DNA of 64,000 nt, taken from Lyophyllum atratum (lineage: Eukaryota; Basidiomycota; Agaricomycetes; Agaricales; Lyophyllaceae). The stretch is taken from the NCBI GenBank assembly GCA_014905825.1, contig JACGCN010000004.1, positions 2,170,001-2,234,000 of the forward strand, in the 5' to 3' direction. The position numbers were made by a program, and so were the translations under genes. The notes below the pieces were generated by a model. The model searched no databases, was not told the DNA's origin, and was given only the letters and a program-made list of their open reading frames with translations. Of the stretch, positions 21,502 through 33,927 are shown in pieces (position 1 is the first letter of the stretch; each line of letters begins with the position of its first letter).

Positions 21502-21643
21502 CAAAAAGCTGGAACCCCGTCTGTCCATGGCCTGTTTCCGTCGACAGTTGTCATTGGATGCGACCTCACCTGGTGTTTTCTCGTTGATGTATTTGCCAGC
21601 CAAGCTTGCCCCACGAAAGCAACATAACCGCGAGCAGCCAATC

Positions 21644-22438
21644 CTAATGTCCAGGTGTTACAAGGACTCCAAATATTACGACGATGACGATGGTCAAAAT
21701 GGTAGTAAGCCCTGCAACGGCAAACCTGGTGACCGGGAACAGACCCTTTGTGAGGAACGTCTGGATAAGAAAGTAACGCCGAACTCCTGTATTACACAAA
21801 CATCTCCGTCAACAGGTCGCCTGAATAACTAGAAGACTGCTCACCGACTGTAAGAACGAGAAGGCCAACCGCAATCAAAGTCGCCCCAAGAGGACGCGCA
21901 AATTTTCGTATGCGTATCAATGCAGAACCAACATCGGGATTGTAAGAAGCGACTGTGAAAAGCTGTACAAGGGCTGGTTGAGCAATATTAATGACTGGGC
22001 ATTCTTCCAGAATCAAATGACGTCACGTACCAACACCAGTCGTCGCCAGCAGCAAACTGGTTCGAACATACGCCAGGAAAGTACGTTCCGAAGCTAGATG
22101 ATCCCTAGCTACACTGCCCGAATTTCGAGAATCAGAGTTGGTTTGAGGAGATATGAATGTCGTGATGGATGTTTCTCCTTGTTCCGGGAATTTCGTCTAT
22201 TTGAGTTCCTCGAGTCGGGTGTTCCAGGAGTAGATAGTTCTCGTGAATCTATGGAGACAGTTCCACGCGCTGTCTCATTGTGAGCATCGTTCGTCTCTGG
22301 CGTTCGAATGTTCGATACAGGCGTGGAGGGTGGTGCACTGAGATGGTTGGGAAGCGGCGACGGCGATCGCTGTCCACCCAGAATTTGGGCAACGGCATGC
22401 GTGATGGGCAGTACAGTGGACTTGGAGCTGCCTTGCAT
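21644..22438 (-). pseudogene. DUF202 membrane protein with an apparent 1-nt frameshift
   Basis: Small membrane protein of the DUF202 type, a domain found alone in fungi and at the C-terminus of vacuolar VTC proteins. Exon 1 (22031-22438) encodes a Ser/Pro-rich N-terminus, then SYLLKPTLILE. After a shift it continues NSGSVARDHLASERTFLAYV and RTSLLLATTGVA. Further exons give LVQLFTVAS, FARPLGATLIAVGLLVLTV and YFLIQTFLTKGLFPVTRF, ending in a hydrophobic helix (TILTIVIVVIFGVLV). That makes three membrane helices in the usual DUF202 order. The frame breaks once, at the T-run 22123-22125, where one more T would join both halves; otherwise splicing and stop are sound. Either the allele is broken, the assembly lost a base in a homopolymer, or an unseen intron corrects the frame. 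Confidence 0.75.
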
Positions 22439-23042
22439 GTTCAGATTCTAATGGTTTACATTGGGGCGTTTAATAACTTGGATATTGGTCCGAGCCGGAA
22501 TGGACATGAGGAGGGCTGACGTAAAAAAGAATCCACGTGGAGAATAAATAGCCTCGGGTCACATCGCGGGAACAGCGAACGGCCCATAATTATCTCAAGA
22601 TACAACCTATCCTGTACAGTTACCAATTGTTCCAACCATGTAAAAATATGATTAATGGTGGAAGGCTCTAGGATATTCGTAAGAGGTAAAGGAGACGAGT
22701 CCTTGACGCTTTGATATCGGAATTCGTAGCACGCCGCGAGGCAGCAAGGAAGCGACGACCCCTGTGCCTGACATATATAGCACATCCATCGTTCTGATCG
22801 TTGGAGAGGTGGATGGCCAACATGCGTTCCAGGCAGAGAGGGTGATAGTGATGGTATTGGACGAAATGATGCAATTCATCGAAACATGCATTCTCTCCGC
22901 ATCATTGATTATAAAGTCAAATGTTTTGTTGCTTAGGCTAAAGCCCCAGACGGATCAAAGTGGTTGAGGCATACGTCCCCAGACTATATACTTTCAAAGA
23001 AAAGCATCTCTGTTGTATCCAAGAGATGACGCGACCATGATT
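22439..23042. other. Intergenic stretch, nothing recognised
   Basis: About 600 bp with short frames only; includes the upstream region of the leftward DUF202 gene. Confidence 0.5.
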
Positions 23043-23536
23043 TCACGACGCCTTCTCCGTGCCCACTCGAGATACAGGCATCATCGACGAATCCTCCATC
23101 CTCGCAGTGAGCTAGAAAATTAGCCAGAAAGTCAGCCCAGCTCACGCGACTTGAAACACCCACATACCTCAAACCTCTGTAACCCCACAAACCCTCGCTG
23201 ACCGACGCTCTCTTCATCCTTCTCGCCGTCGCCGAACTGGAATCCCTTTGCCACAGCGCCAGCAGTGGCGTTATCGCGAGCGCGCGCGACGCGTTTCGAG
23301 CCAGCCAGGAGCCGGCCCGTGGGTTTGACCTCGTACTTGCTCATGTCGTGGCGGGCCCATGTGTGGCAGGCATCGTCGGCGGGCTCAAAGGCAACTTCAT
23401 CATGGTGGTAGGAGATATAGTCATCCATGGGGATGGAGCGAGGCCAGTCGACGCGTGCGGGTATGCGTATTTTGATGCCACTGGGCATGTGTTGTTGGGG
23501 TGCAGGGATGATGTGGAAGTTGCCGGATGGTTCCAT
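23043..23536 (-). CDS. Hypothetical protein, two exons
   Basis: Exon 1 (23168-23536) and exon 2 (23043-23111) join in phase with good GT-AG borders and an intron of 56 nt, giving 146 residues. The protein begins MEPSGNFHIIPAPQQHMPSG and contains IKIRIPARVDWPRSIPMDDY, YHHDEVAFEPADDACHTWAR and GFQFGDGEKDEESVGQRGFV. There is no signal peptide or membrane helix. I do not recognise the family. An upstream in-frame extension is possible. Confidence 0.5.
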
Positions 23537-24468
23537 GGTATACGGTGTGCTTGTAAGTGGGCTTTCAGACTGGAAGGAAAATGTGGGTGTGTGAGCGATT
23601 GGGGCGGGCCACCGGGGTGGCGATTATATAGCTTGGTGGCCACTCTGCCGGATCAGAAAGGAGGATGGACACTGGATGCGCGGGACAGGAACAAAGGCGG
23701 ATAAACTGCCGAGCTCCTGGATGGCCTTTGCGAATGGCGAAAGGAAAAGGAGTCATCCTTTGCCTTTGATGACACGTCATAATCAATGACGCATCCCTTC
23801 GCCAGCAATATCTCTGGTTGATCCTGTAAGAGATTGCGATACAGAAGAAGCATAACAAAAACTTACAATACTTCGACTTCGTCGCGAGTCACGACTTCGC
23901 TTCATATATTCATCGCACCATGGCGTTCGGACCGCGGGCACTCGTATTCCGCCTTCCGCCTCGCGCCGATGTCACCAGCATTAACGCCCCTCCCTGGATT
24001 ACAAAACCAAATCCTTCTACGACACGAATGACCTCAACAAGGCTCAGCTCGAGCTTGGAAACAATTCAAGGAAGTTCGATTCAGCGAGATGGGAAATAGA
24101 GCTTAAGTGGGGGAGAGCATCAGGAAAGGGGATAGCGTGGAATGAAGGATGGCAGGAGCGCTGTGGAACCGTGTCGTATACTGAAGGATCATTCAGGGCT
24201 GGTCAGTAATACTTCAGTGAGGGTAGGTAGTAGTAGTATGCACGTACCAAGCTGTGGTGTCTTCCATCCTAGCCTTCCCACCCCAGATCCTGGCAGAAGG
24301 GCGCCCTTGCTTTAGAATGATTCAGTATCGAAGTGTAGGCGTTACGAATCCGATGGCATGGCCATGTCAGGAGCAAATGCGTAGATTCCGAGGCAGGTGA
24401 GTCGTGGTAACTGTTAGTATTATCAAGTAAGGAACCACGATGTAAGGGATATACGACAAAGACCGACA
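23537..24468. other. Intergenic stretch holding a decayed methyltransferase copy
   Basis: Besides the relic described at 23868-24312, nothing else is recognised. Confidence 0.5.
23868..24312 (-). pseudogene. Decayed partial copy of the neighbouring carnosine N-methyltransferase gene
   Basis: Bases 23868-24062 match the 3' coding end of the gene at 24469 onward (shared acttcgacttcgtcgcga and aaggctcagctcgagctt), with many substitutions and gaps. Bases 24241-24312 match its exon 1/intron border near 25171-25242 (shared accaagctg, ctagccttccca and cccagatcctggca). Order and orientation are the same as in the parent gene, but most of the middle is missing. It reads as a tandem duplicate that has been deleted down and mutated. 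Confidence 0.75.
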
Positions 24469-25791
24469 TTACTTCGACTTCGTCGCGACCCAAAACTCCG
24501 CCTTGTATATCCACCGCATCATCGCGTTCAGATCACCGGTATACTCGCATTCCACCGTCCGTCTGGCATTAAGATCACCGGCATCGGCATCCCCGTCCTG
24601 TACGACGAATCCAATTTCCTCTGCGGCACTAATCACTTCATCGAGGCTCAGCTCGAGCTTCGCCTGGCCGCCAGACGTCCACAGCAGCGGCCCCATGTTG
24701 ATCCAGGTGCCACCCGGGCGCAAGAGGGTATAGATGTGCTCCATCGTCGCCATCACGTTCAACGAAGTGTCGATGAAAAAAAGGGTCACAATGTAGTCGT
24801 AGCCCGCTTGAAGGGGTTCGTCGGCTTGTGATTTCGACCACGCAAAAGTCTTCGGGGTATCGGGAGGGGTCGGATGCGGCGGTAAAAGCTTGAGAAAGTC
24901 TGTTTCTGCAAGATGAAAATTCGGGCCGAGACGAGGGACGGCGTCGGGGAAGCGGATGGCGCGGAAAAGTGAGTCGTTGGAGCGCTGGTGTGAGAACCAA
25001 TGGGAGTAGGGCCGGAGTGTGTGTTCGTCTGTCGAAGTGGTTGTCTCTGGAGAAAGCAGGAAGCGAAATGCGAGGTTCATAAAGAATGACAACTCATTCG
25101 CAGTCGTGTCAAATCCTGAATGACATCCGACGTTTGTCAGTGGTAATGCAGTGAAGACCGACAGGATATACATACCAAGCTGCGATATCTCCCATGCTAG
25201 CCTTCCCAACCCAGATCCTGGCACGAGGACACGCTTGCCCTGTCGTTCGTCCGGATTCATCGCCCCAAGGACGTGCAAGATTGGCCGGAAAATCTTTTCA
25301 CGTTCCTGCGCACCCTCCTCACTCCAGTCACGTACAAAGTGCTTCAACGACTCTCGCACCCTGCCTAGGTCTCCATGACCGCTATAAGTCTCGCCCACGC
25401 TGAACTCCTTGACAGCAAGCTCGGCAATGCTGTCAGTGATGGTCGCATTCAGGTCCGTAACGTTTTGTAGTCTTTTCAGTTTTGCTGGGTACCCAATTTT
25501 ACTCCCCAGTCGTTTATGAGCCCATCCAAGTGAGTTATAAGTTGCGTTTCGCGTTGTGACCTCCATCCCTGCGAGCCGGCTGTATTGTGCATAAGACTGG
25601 TAAGCCTTCTCGAGAGAGAACGGTCCATGTGCAGAATTTTTGAAGGATCGAAGAGAGAGGAAGTCGCGTAAATTGGTCCAATTCCAAGTGCAAAGGTTAG
25701 CACTGTTGGCTCTTAGTACTATGATGAAGAGAGCGAGAGGGAAAAGGCAGGCCAAGAGAACATCGAAATTGAACGTGAAGTTCGTTGTCAT
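24469..25791 (-). CDS. Carnosine N-methyltransferase-like (N2227 family)
   Basis: SAM-dependent methyltransferase; in animals and yeast the family methylates the imidazole of carnosine-type dipeptides. Two exons (25176-25791 and 24469-25115) join in phase to 420 residues; reading straight through the 60-nt intron would insert foreign sequence between QLG and FDTTANE. Key marks are KRVLVPGSGLGRLAWEISQL (SAM-binding glycine loop), NELSFFMNLAFRFLLS, FSHQRSNDSLFRAIRFPD, YDYIVTLFFIDTSLNVMATM and LLRPGGTWINMGPLLW, with an ELSLDEVISAAEEIGF tail. The length matches the human enzyme. Unusually, residues 11-28 (VLLACLFPLALFIIVLRA) form a hydrophobic helix, suggesting a membrane-anchored form. A decayed copy lies just downstream. 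Confidence 0.9.
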   Translation of the reverse strand: MTTNFTFNFDVLLACLFPLALFIIVLRANSANLCTWNWTNLRDFLSLRSFKNSAHGPFSLEKAYQSYAQYSRLAGMEVTTRNATYNSLGWAHKRLGSKIGYPAKLKRLQNVTDLNATITDSIAELAVKEFSVGETYSGHGDLGRVRESLKHFVRDWSEEGAQEREKIFRPILHVLGAMNPDERQGKRVLVPGSGLGRLAWEISQLGMYILSVFTALPLTNVGCHSGFDTTANELSFFMNLAFRFLLSPETTTSTDEHTLRPYSHWFSHQRSNDSLFRAIRFPDAVPRLGPNFHLAETDFLKLLPPHPTPPDTPKTFAWSKSQADEPLQAGYDYIVTLFFIDTSLNVMATMEHIYTLLRPGGTWINMGPLLWTSGGQAKLELSLDEVISAAEEIGFVVQDGDADAGDLNARRTVECEYTGDLNAMMRWIYKAEFWVATKSK

Positions 25792-26287
25792 CTTGCTAGC
25801 AGCGCAGTAGCAAGATGTCCGCGTTATGAACCTAGGAGGAAGGTCATGTCAGCATAAATTGGTGGACTCATGGGAGAGCCGTTCAAAAGTTCTCAGAGCG
25901 TAGTGATGCTTGGCTTGAGCCATCAGAACAAATATCCGGGCCGAGACACCGAAAAATCACTTTTGTTGACCGACCTCTGACAGAACCAATACTGGACAGT
26001 CATAGTCACCTTATGCACTGTATCTTCCAATAGTATCAAAAAACGCGTCAATGAGGGTGCAGCTGCTGCAGCAAGATCATGATGGGCCAGGGTAGCCATT
26101 GACTTCGGACACAACGCGCTCGTGAAGGCTCGTGACCTGACGCGTCGCGATTTTTTGTTGAATGCATCACGTGCACGTCGCGTCAACGGATATAAATACC
26201 ATGCCTTTGTTGATCGCACATCTTGTCCTCAACGCACACCACCAACACTCGGCTTTTTCGACAACCTCCTTGCCTCTACTCGACACA
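25792..26287. promoter_or_regulatory. Shared upstream region of the methyltransferase and histone H3
   Basis: The two genes diverge from this 496-bp region. On the H3 side a TATAAATA lies at 26191-26198, 90 bp before the start, and CACGTG at 26168-26173 is an E-box-like site. Confidence 0.55.
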
Positions 26288-27017
<730 letters not shown>

Positions 27018-27434
27018 ACCAATTTATTACACTATTTATATCCTCTACTATGTATCTTATGTATTACAATGACACTGCCTATCCGTCTATGGACGCTCCT
27101 CATGTATTCTCACGTAACTGAATGAAGCGCGTCGGCTCTCCCTGCCTGCAGCGTGCACAGCCAACCTGAAAGCATGTACGTCTACATCCGCCGGCATTGA
27201 AACGTCTTTATGCTAATCCACTGTAGCCCCCTCCAGGCACGTGAATCCACACCTAATGATGAACACGATGCAGCCTCGTGCACTCCTCCTTGATATATTA
27301 TCGGCGTAAAGACGTCTATGTAACATCCACACCCTTCCTCTACATCTGCTGCGCCGTGAATGCTTTTCTGCTTCCCATTACACAAGTTTCGTCTCCCAAC
27401 CAGAAGAACACGACGAACGCGGACGGCCAAGGAT
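27018..27434. other. Intergenic stretch after histone H3
   Basis: About 420 bp, holding the H3 3' region and the promoter of the next rightward gene. No clear feature. Confidence 0.5.
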
Positions 27435-29228
27435 ATGCATCTACATAGCGAAGAGGATGCTAGGACAGGTACGTCAAAGCTCAAAGCCCCATGCGCGGGA
27501 CGCCACTCAGCATTGTCTTGGGTCTCCTGCACTTTAATATATATTTACGAATGGATACACAGAGTCCGGGATATACTATCTTGTTCCGAACAAGTACGCG
27601 CCCGGGAAGACGCTCGTTAGGCGCCCCCGCCCCCCGCCCACCTCTGCACCCCTGGACGACGACTTCGATGCCGCGACGACAACACGCGGCGCCCGTACCG
27701 AGTGGGAACCGCACGGGCTTGGCTCTGAGCGGGCTCGGTCGCCGTCACCCCTAGCCAGTAATTCTGGTACGCCAAAATACGCGTTAGCGCCCCGGACAGC
27801 ATCGCCTGTCGCGACGCCCAACGCTCAAAGCCAGACTCGTAGCAATACCCCGCTGCTACGGCGGAAGGACGGCGCGCGTCCTCTGAGTGGTGGGGGCACG
27901 ACGAATACCAACAGGAAGGATGATGCTGATGCATTCGAGACGTATGGGGAGTATGGACACTATATGACCGAATTGGAGCGGAAATTCGGAGGGAGCCCCG
28001 ACCTGACGCTGAGTCCTACGCGGAACCGACAGGAGCAGGATAGGAGTGGCGGGCATGTGCAAATCGCCGCGACAGCCAACACGAGTGGGGGCATCAGCAG
28101 GATAGGGAAGCCCAGCCGGCTCGGGTCAGTGAACAGACTCGGACTGACTACCGGGGTCGGAGGCGGAGTGGGAGCGATTGCTCGGGCACGCCAGTCGTTT
28201 GAGATCGTCGACCGAAGGGTGTTGGAGGATGGGCCGGAGCGTACGGTGACGATCTCGACGTGGCGAGAGCAGGTTGCGGACGAGGCGGACCCGACGGCGG
28301 ACATGGAGGTGTATTATTTGGGCGCTAATGACTATGCTGAGGCTGCGGATGGGGGAAGTGAGGTTGGAGCTGGGGGTGATGGTGTGACGTCGGTGTCGGA
28401 GGCGGATGCACGAAGGAGACGACGGAGCCTGCCGCCAAGACCAACGGAGGACGCCGCTGGGTCGAACCTAGGGAGCATCCGCACCATAACGGACGAACAA
28501 TCCAAAAGCAGCGGCCCAACTTCAGTGGTACGTCTACCAGGAGCTATCGTTGAACCGTAGAACTGATTTTCCTTGAAACGCAGAGACATACGGCGACGAC
28601 AAGCACGTCGACCACGACACGAAAATCGTCAGGTCATACAAGCCACTCTCACGCTGACCGAACAAAGCCCAGCGTATCCGGATCCTCGTCCTCCCCTTCA
28701 TGGACTCGCACCCCTCCCCGCACTCCTCCACGGAATATCCGTACTCCAGACCCAAGCCGATACCGCTCCAGCAGCCGTTCCCCATCTTATCAAAAGCTCA
28801 CAAACGGAACACACGGCACCGACACTCGCACCTCTCCCGCCCCTTCCTCCACGCCCATAAGGCACAGCCTCGACGCCATACGTCCCGATCGCTCCTCGCA
28901 CACTCCGCTGCGCAGCTCGACGCCAAACCGAATGTACGCCCGACACCCCACGCCTTCCTTCCACCCCACGCAATCGGGGTCTACGATTAGCACGATCAAG
29001 TCCACGTCGACGATTGCGTTCGAGCAAGTCCTGGCATCGTGCGAGCCGCCTCTGCTCCACATATCGCCTGCGCTGGCGAAGCTGGGGATAATGAATGAGG
29101 GTCATCTGCGTGCTGTTGCGCGTCTGTCGGAGGAGACGAGGGACCGGGAGGTGAGAGAGGAGGCATTGAGGCAGGGCGTTACGGTTATGGAGTGGGCGAT
29201 TCTTTTGGATAAGCTGCACGAGCTTTGA
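27435..29228 (+). CDS. Large low-complexity protein with a conserved helical C-terminus
   Basis: Three exons (27435-27468, 27563-28527, 28584-29228) join in phase into 547 residues. Residues 12-30 read ESGIYYLVPNKYAPGKTLV. Most of the rest is Ser/Thr/Pro/Arg-rich and probably disordered, with YGEYGHYMTELERKFGGSP, FEIVDRRVLEDGPERTVTIS and DMEVYYLGANDYAE as islands. The last 70 residues are a compact helical region (STIAFEQVLASCEPPLLHIS, LGIMNEGHLRAVARLSEETR, VTVMEWAILLDKLHEL) resembling a SAM-like module used for protein contacts. I recognise the architecture from basidiomycete hypothetical proteins but know no function. Many Ser/Thr-Pro sites suggest regulation by phosphorylation (inference). 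Confidence 0.8.
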
Positions 29229-32105
29229 ACGGGTGTGGTGATGTAGGGGTTGCAGGGGACAAGTATTTTAATGCGTTGGGCGGAAACCTATGCAGGATTC
29301 GTATATTTGAGCTGTTTATTTCCCTGGAATGTGAATTCTGGTAATATCAAACACATGGGCGAGTGTAGCCGATTGAGGAAGGTGGATCGTGAATAAAGTT
29401 CGTGCAGGTGCTTGCTTGTCGTCTTTAACTTCGGGTCTTGTCATTTCGCGTTAGGCTTGCCACACCTTGTCCTTCATGCCCTCGAAGGGGCGAACATTCT
29501 TTGCTGTGAAGCTTGGATCCATGGGACACTTCATCGAAAGACGTTGCACGATGGCGCGGAGGCTGAACACCTGTGGAGAGTTTGACGCAGTTCTGCTCCA
29601 GGGGTTAGCCCTTCTTTACAAATATGTATCAAGAATGGATACCTGCTGAACAGATCGAGAGCCTTATACGACAAGCATAGTTTGTCGAGATTTATGCTAA
29701 ACACCGTCGTCGGCCACTGTAGCAACCAACCGTCTTATGGTAGAGGGACGTGGTTGTCATAGCCTTGTACCGTCTTGATGGGTTCCAATATTTTCGGAAC
29801 ACACAAGACTGAGTGTGTCACGAGATGGTGGGGTGGTAGGAGGATACGACTTCTGCCACTCAGGCGGAAAGCATGTGGTTCACGGATGCTGCGGCAACGG
29901 CGAATGCTTCTTCGAATTCATCCTCTTATACGTATGTATAGGCAAAAACACTGCAGGTAGCAGCGCCAAGCTCGATTCCCTAGACTGAGTAAGTGAAGGA
30001 GCGACGTCGCGAATAGAAAAAAACTCACCTGGAACACTCCCAAAACCCTGGTATATCACACTGAACTCGCCAGCACGCGCAAGTCTCTATGCCACCTGAA
30101 GGCGTGTCTTTATCATGTCGATTGGGAAAAACAGGAGGTCTACCGTCTACAGCAACGCCCTGTGAGGTGGACGTTTTCGCTAGAGATCAGTCGGAGACGC
30201 TATTCCATCCTTTTGATCCGAGTCGGACATCATGCATGCATCATGCATCATGTTCCTGCCTGTTTCTCTCCAACCTCAACTCTCAAGTCGACTGAGATCC
30301 CAATCGTCATCACACAGGGATACGCCATGTCCCAAATGTTCCTTAGAACGGCATGGTCTTAGACGTTCTCTAAAATTCATATTGACGCGTCTTGTCACTG
30401 TTAGTGTTCTCCTATCAGCTTTTGACGCGTGGCTGCCGCCTCAGACTCATCTCTTCTTCAAGCACTTCGACACATTTTCTACTTTCCAGCCGACGCCTAG
30501 CAAATTAGCGACCCTCGCGTAAACCCGTTTGCCTTCTCGCCCCCTCATCATCTCTGGTTGCCTGCACATAGTAGGCGCTCTGTGAACATCACGCTCAGCC
30601 ATATGTTTTCCTAGTCCGCATTCGTGGAGGCAGTGATGCAATCTCAGTGAGACATATCAATGATAGGTCCGCAATGGTCCTCGAGGCAAGTTGTGACTTT
30701 CGACATGTCTAAAGCATGTTGAAAATGTGTTTTTGAACCACGCTTTGCCTTCAGGATTCGGTATGGAGCATATACTGTCCGGGAAATACTGTAGACGCAG
30801 CTTCGAATTGCGAGAAAAAACGACGCACCTTTGAAATAAAATAACACAGCTTGGCCAATTGGAAGTGATCAAAACTTTGACACAAGTTGCATTCCATGAT
30901 ACTCAACACATCCTTCATCGGATGAATAGTGCAAGTCGTCAGACTTGGGCGAAAGACGACGTGCAGGTCGAAGTATAGTCCCAGGCAATGCTTGAAGCAA
31001 ACTTGAATTCAAGTGACAGTAGACGTGAGATCTGATATCGATCTAACATTGTCTGATTACTAGATAGTGGCTGTGAATCATCTGCCAACAGGAGTGGCAG
31101 CGACCTTGATTCCCCTCTCATCGTTCCCTAAGGTACAGGCTACGTGCGATGTCATACCTATAAGTAGGTCCCGAGTGTCTGAATTCCACGATAAGGTGAG
31201 ATTGCGGGACGCCACATGATGTGCCGAGGTGTCCGACATGCTTGACCGCACAACGCGCGACCCGTTCTGTGGACGAACCTCAGGATATCTCAAGTATTCT
31301 TCAAGAGTCCAACAAAATAGTAAGGCAGATTGTTGAAGCTTGCGTCCAGCAGCCAAATCCCGAAGACGTGTCAAACATTTGGCCGGGGAAACTCCGCTTA
31401 CTCGGAATATGGGTTAGAAATTACACGTTGCGTTGCGTCCTCTCTCAAAGATGTTTCCCAACCTGTGTAGATCAATGGAACCGCTGTTAGGCTGTGTCGT
31501 TTGTCTCAGGTCATCATTAGCTGCGTCGTTTCCTTCATCAAAATCTCTGAAGGTGTGTTTATTTTCGCGGAAATTGCCAAGCTGCGTCCATAATCATGAA
31601 TTTGATTTTCCGGACAGTATATGCGCCATAGTTCGGAAAGGCAGAGATCATCAATCATCGCAGGTCTGAACCGCGTTAAGGTCGTCGATGTAATCGATGG
31701 TTCATCCCGTAATGGAAGTCCGTCCGATACAATGGTATTTGACGGCCAGAGGCGTCACCGAGTGTGTGCACATAGAGTAGAGTAATCTGAGGTGTGGCAG
31801 TTGTCGCGTCTGGCTTCATATGATTGCGCTATGCAAGGCTTCTTGTCGTGTATTTATAATGCGTCGTTCGGTGCTAAATAGAAACGCAAATGTACGTTAT
31901 GCCATGAATAGAAGAATGGTACGGAACAGCATAAGACGCGAAACTCGAGAAATGAAAGCGACGAGGAAGCATAAAACTTCATCGGAGAGGAGAGGTAGAT
32001 GCGATAAGAGATGATAGTGAGGAAGGGTGTATATCGGAGACTGCCCCGCGTAACGGAACAGTGATCGTCCTTGCGTCTACTATCTAGACGTTGGATGCAC
32101 AAATG
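29229..32105. other. Gene-poor 2.9-kb stretch
   Basis: No frame over 100 codons with a domain, no RNA gene and no clear element. A short atgcatc run near 30228-30252 (gcatgcatcatgcatcatg) is the only repeat noticed. Confidence 0.5.
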
Positions 32106-32886
32106 TCACCAATCACCCTGCATCGTGCTAAGGCGAGAAATGATTGCTTTACGGCGGTCGGCTTGCTGTCCAATGAGGAATACTCCAAGCAGGAATGGAA
32201 GAGTGCCGCCACCAGCGATGCTGAACAAGGTCGCTACAATCCAGGAATGCTGAGTCCATGCATACACATAAAGGCCGCACACCATGCAGAGCACACCCAG
32301 GATAAGCAGTGGCATGGGCACGAAGAGTGATAAGCTCAGCCACGAATGGAAGGCAGAGCATATCCAATTCGATTGGGGCTGGCCAAGGCTCTGCTTCGCA
32401 TTCGAGGCACCCACTATCTTTCGTCGCCTTACGGCCTTGGCATCCCTGAGCTTGTCCTCGAACAACCTCTTCTCATCGTCCGTGAGGCGCTGTAGCCAGC
32501 GTGAGGTGAGGAATGCGAGGGTGGCTGATGCCATATCCAAAATAAGTCCACTAAGAAAAAAGGCGTTGATGGCGCGAAATGCTATAGTTTCGTCATCTGC
32601 GAGGACGCTGATGCTTATGCTCATGATCTGGGCTTGGATCGCTGAGACAAATGTCGCCTATATTTTGGAATCAAGAGTAAGATAGAGTCAGAGGAGAGCG
32701 GTGAGAGCTACATACCGCAAGTGCCAAAAGTTCGAATCCTTTGCATAACAGATTGTGTTCAGGGTAGTCGGGAATGTTGCTAGGAAGATTGAAGGCACAG
32801 TTGTTCCCCTGTACACTGCTAGAAGTCGGGCTCCCCGCTGGGCCGGATGCTGGATATGGCACCGGCATATACACGGCTGTGGACAT
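32106..32886 (-). CDS. Predicted four-helix membrane protein
   Basis: Two exons (32716-32886 and 32106-32657) join in phase to 240 residues. The N-terminus is short and Pro/Ser-rich (MSTAVYMPVPYPASGPAG). Hydrophobic helices follow: around GFELLALAATFVSAIQAQI, AINAFFLSGLILDMASATLA, WLSLSLFVPMPLLILGVLCM and IVATLFSIAGGGTLPFLLGV. Between helices 2 and 3 lies a charged loop (RLTDDEKRLFEDKLRDAKAV, then RRRK). This layout is common among lineage-specific agaricomycete membrane proteins; no function is known to me. Confidence 0.7.
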
Positions 32887-33927
32887 CTTTTTATCGAGTA
32901 CAAAGTGCTGTAGGATTCAACCGGCGGCTGCTTTATATGGTTCAGGTGTAGCAGGATCCGTGTCCCAATAGTTGCCGTCTTTAATTTCCTGTTCAGTCAC
33001 GAATAATAGAAGAACGACATGTTGTAGAGGCTATATCAGCGATCCCAAAGAAGCCACAGCATGCGCATTGTGGACGCGAACCGGGACTCCGGGACTGAGG
33101 ACCCTGGAGCGAGTCAAATAGGGAGCCGTGTTGTGTGAAGACCATACAAAAGACGTGAAGAATGGTCCTACCAAGGTCAGCAGATTGTGATCGTTTATAC
33201 CAGTGGCCTGTTGTTTTTTCCAAGACGAATGAAGCTAGGCGAGAGGTTCGAAGTGTGTGCGAGGCTATGGTACTCACCGTAAAGCATCACAGGCAACCAA
33301 ATTCCCGTACGTGTGTCCTACTAGTCACTTGAGATCGGTATGTCGACTTTTGATATAGTGGAAAATGAAGCTATGTCACCGTGATCACACACGTTTTCTC
33401 GGGAGCTTCCGAATCCTTGAACGCGACAACAATCTAGAGGGTAGTATACTCACTTTCTCGATTTTTAGCTACGGCCGGAGTGACATTGACCTAGAAGGAT
33501 GTCTTAATCTCCTTCCCACCTCATCATCTCCCGAGGTCGTGAACAAGGCAGGAAAGGAGCTTGTCCGCCTTGCGCCGCGCTACAAATCATGCTGGAAACC
33601 TTCTGTCCCCCACCACGGTGGGAGTGTCTTTAATTCTGCATGGGGCTATTCTGAACAGAGGTAGCGTGCTTCGTTGATCATCTTGTGCGACTGTACAAGA
33701 TATATACAGAATTTGTTACATATGGTATGGATACGTCAAATGCACAACAAATGCAACGCTATGAACCAAAAGATGAGAGTTGATAGTTTGTAAGCATAGA
33801 ATAGTAGCGTAAGGCGAGTGGCCCCTCTGGAGCATGTCGAGTAGTGGCATGGATGATAATGCACCCTTCAGTAAACGAGATGATGGCAAATCGACAGAGA
33901 TAATGGGTGATAGCACGGAGGAGCCCT
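32887..33927. other. Intergenic stretch, nothing recognised
   Basis: About 1 kb; the frame at 33365-33664 shows no recognisable domain. Confidence 0.45.

Larger units (their letters stand above)
19456..21643. other. Gene-free 2.2-kb stretch with GGAACG arrays
   Basis: Lies between the 3' ends of two convergent genes. Open frames here are short, and those over the arrays only reflect the hexamer (Val-Pro-Arg-Ser type peptides). I see no coding gene. The three repeat clusters are listed separately. Confidence 0.6.
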
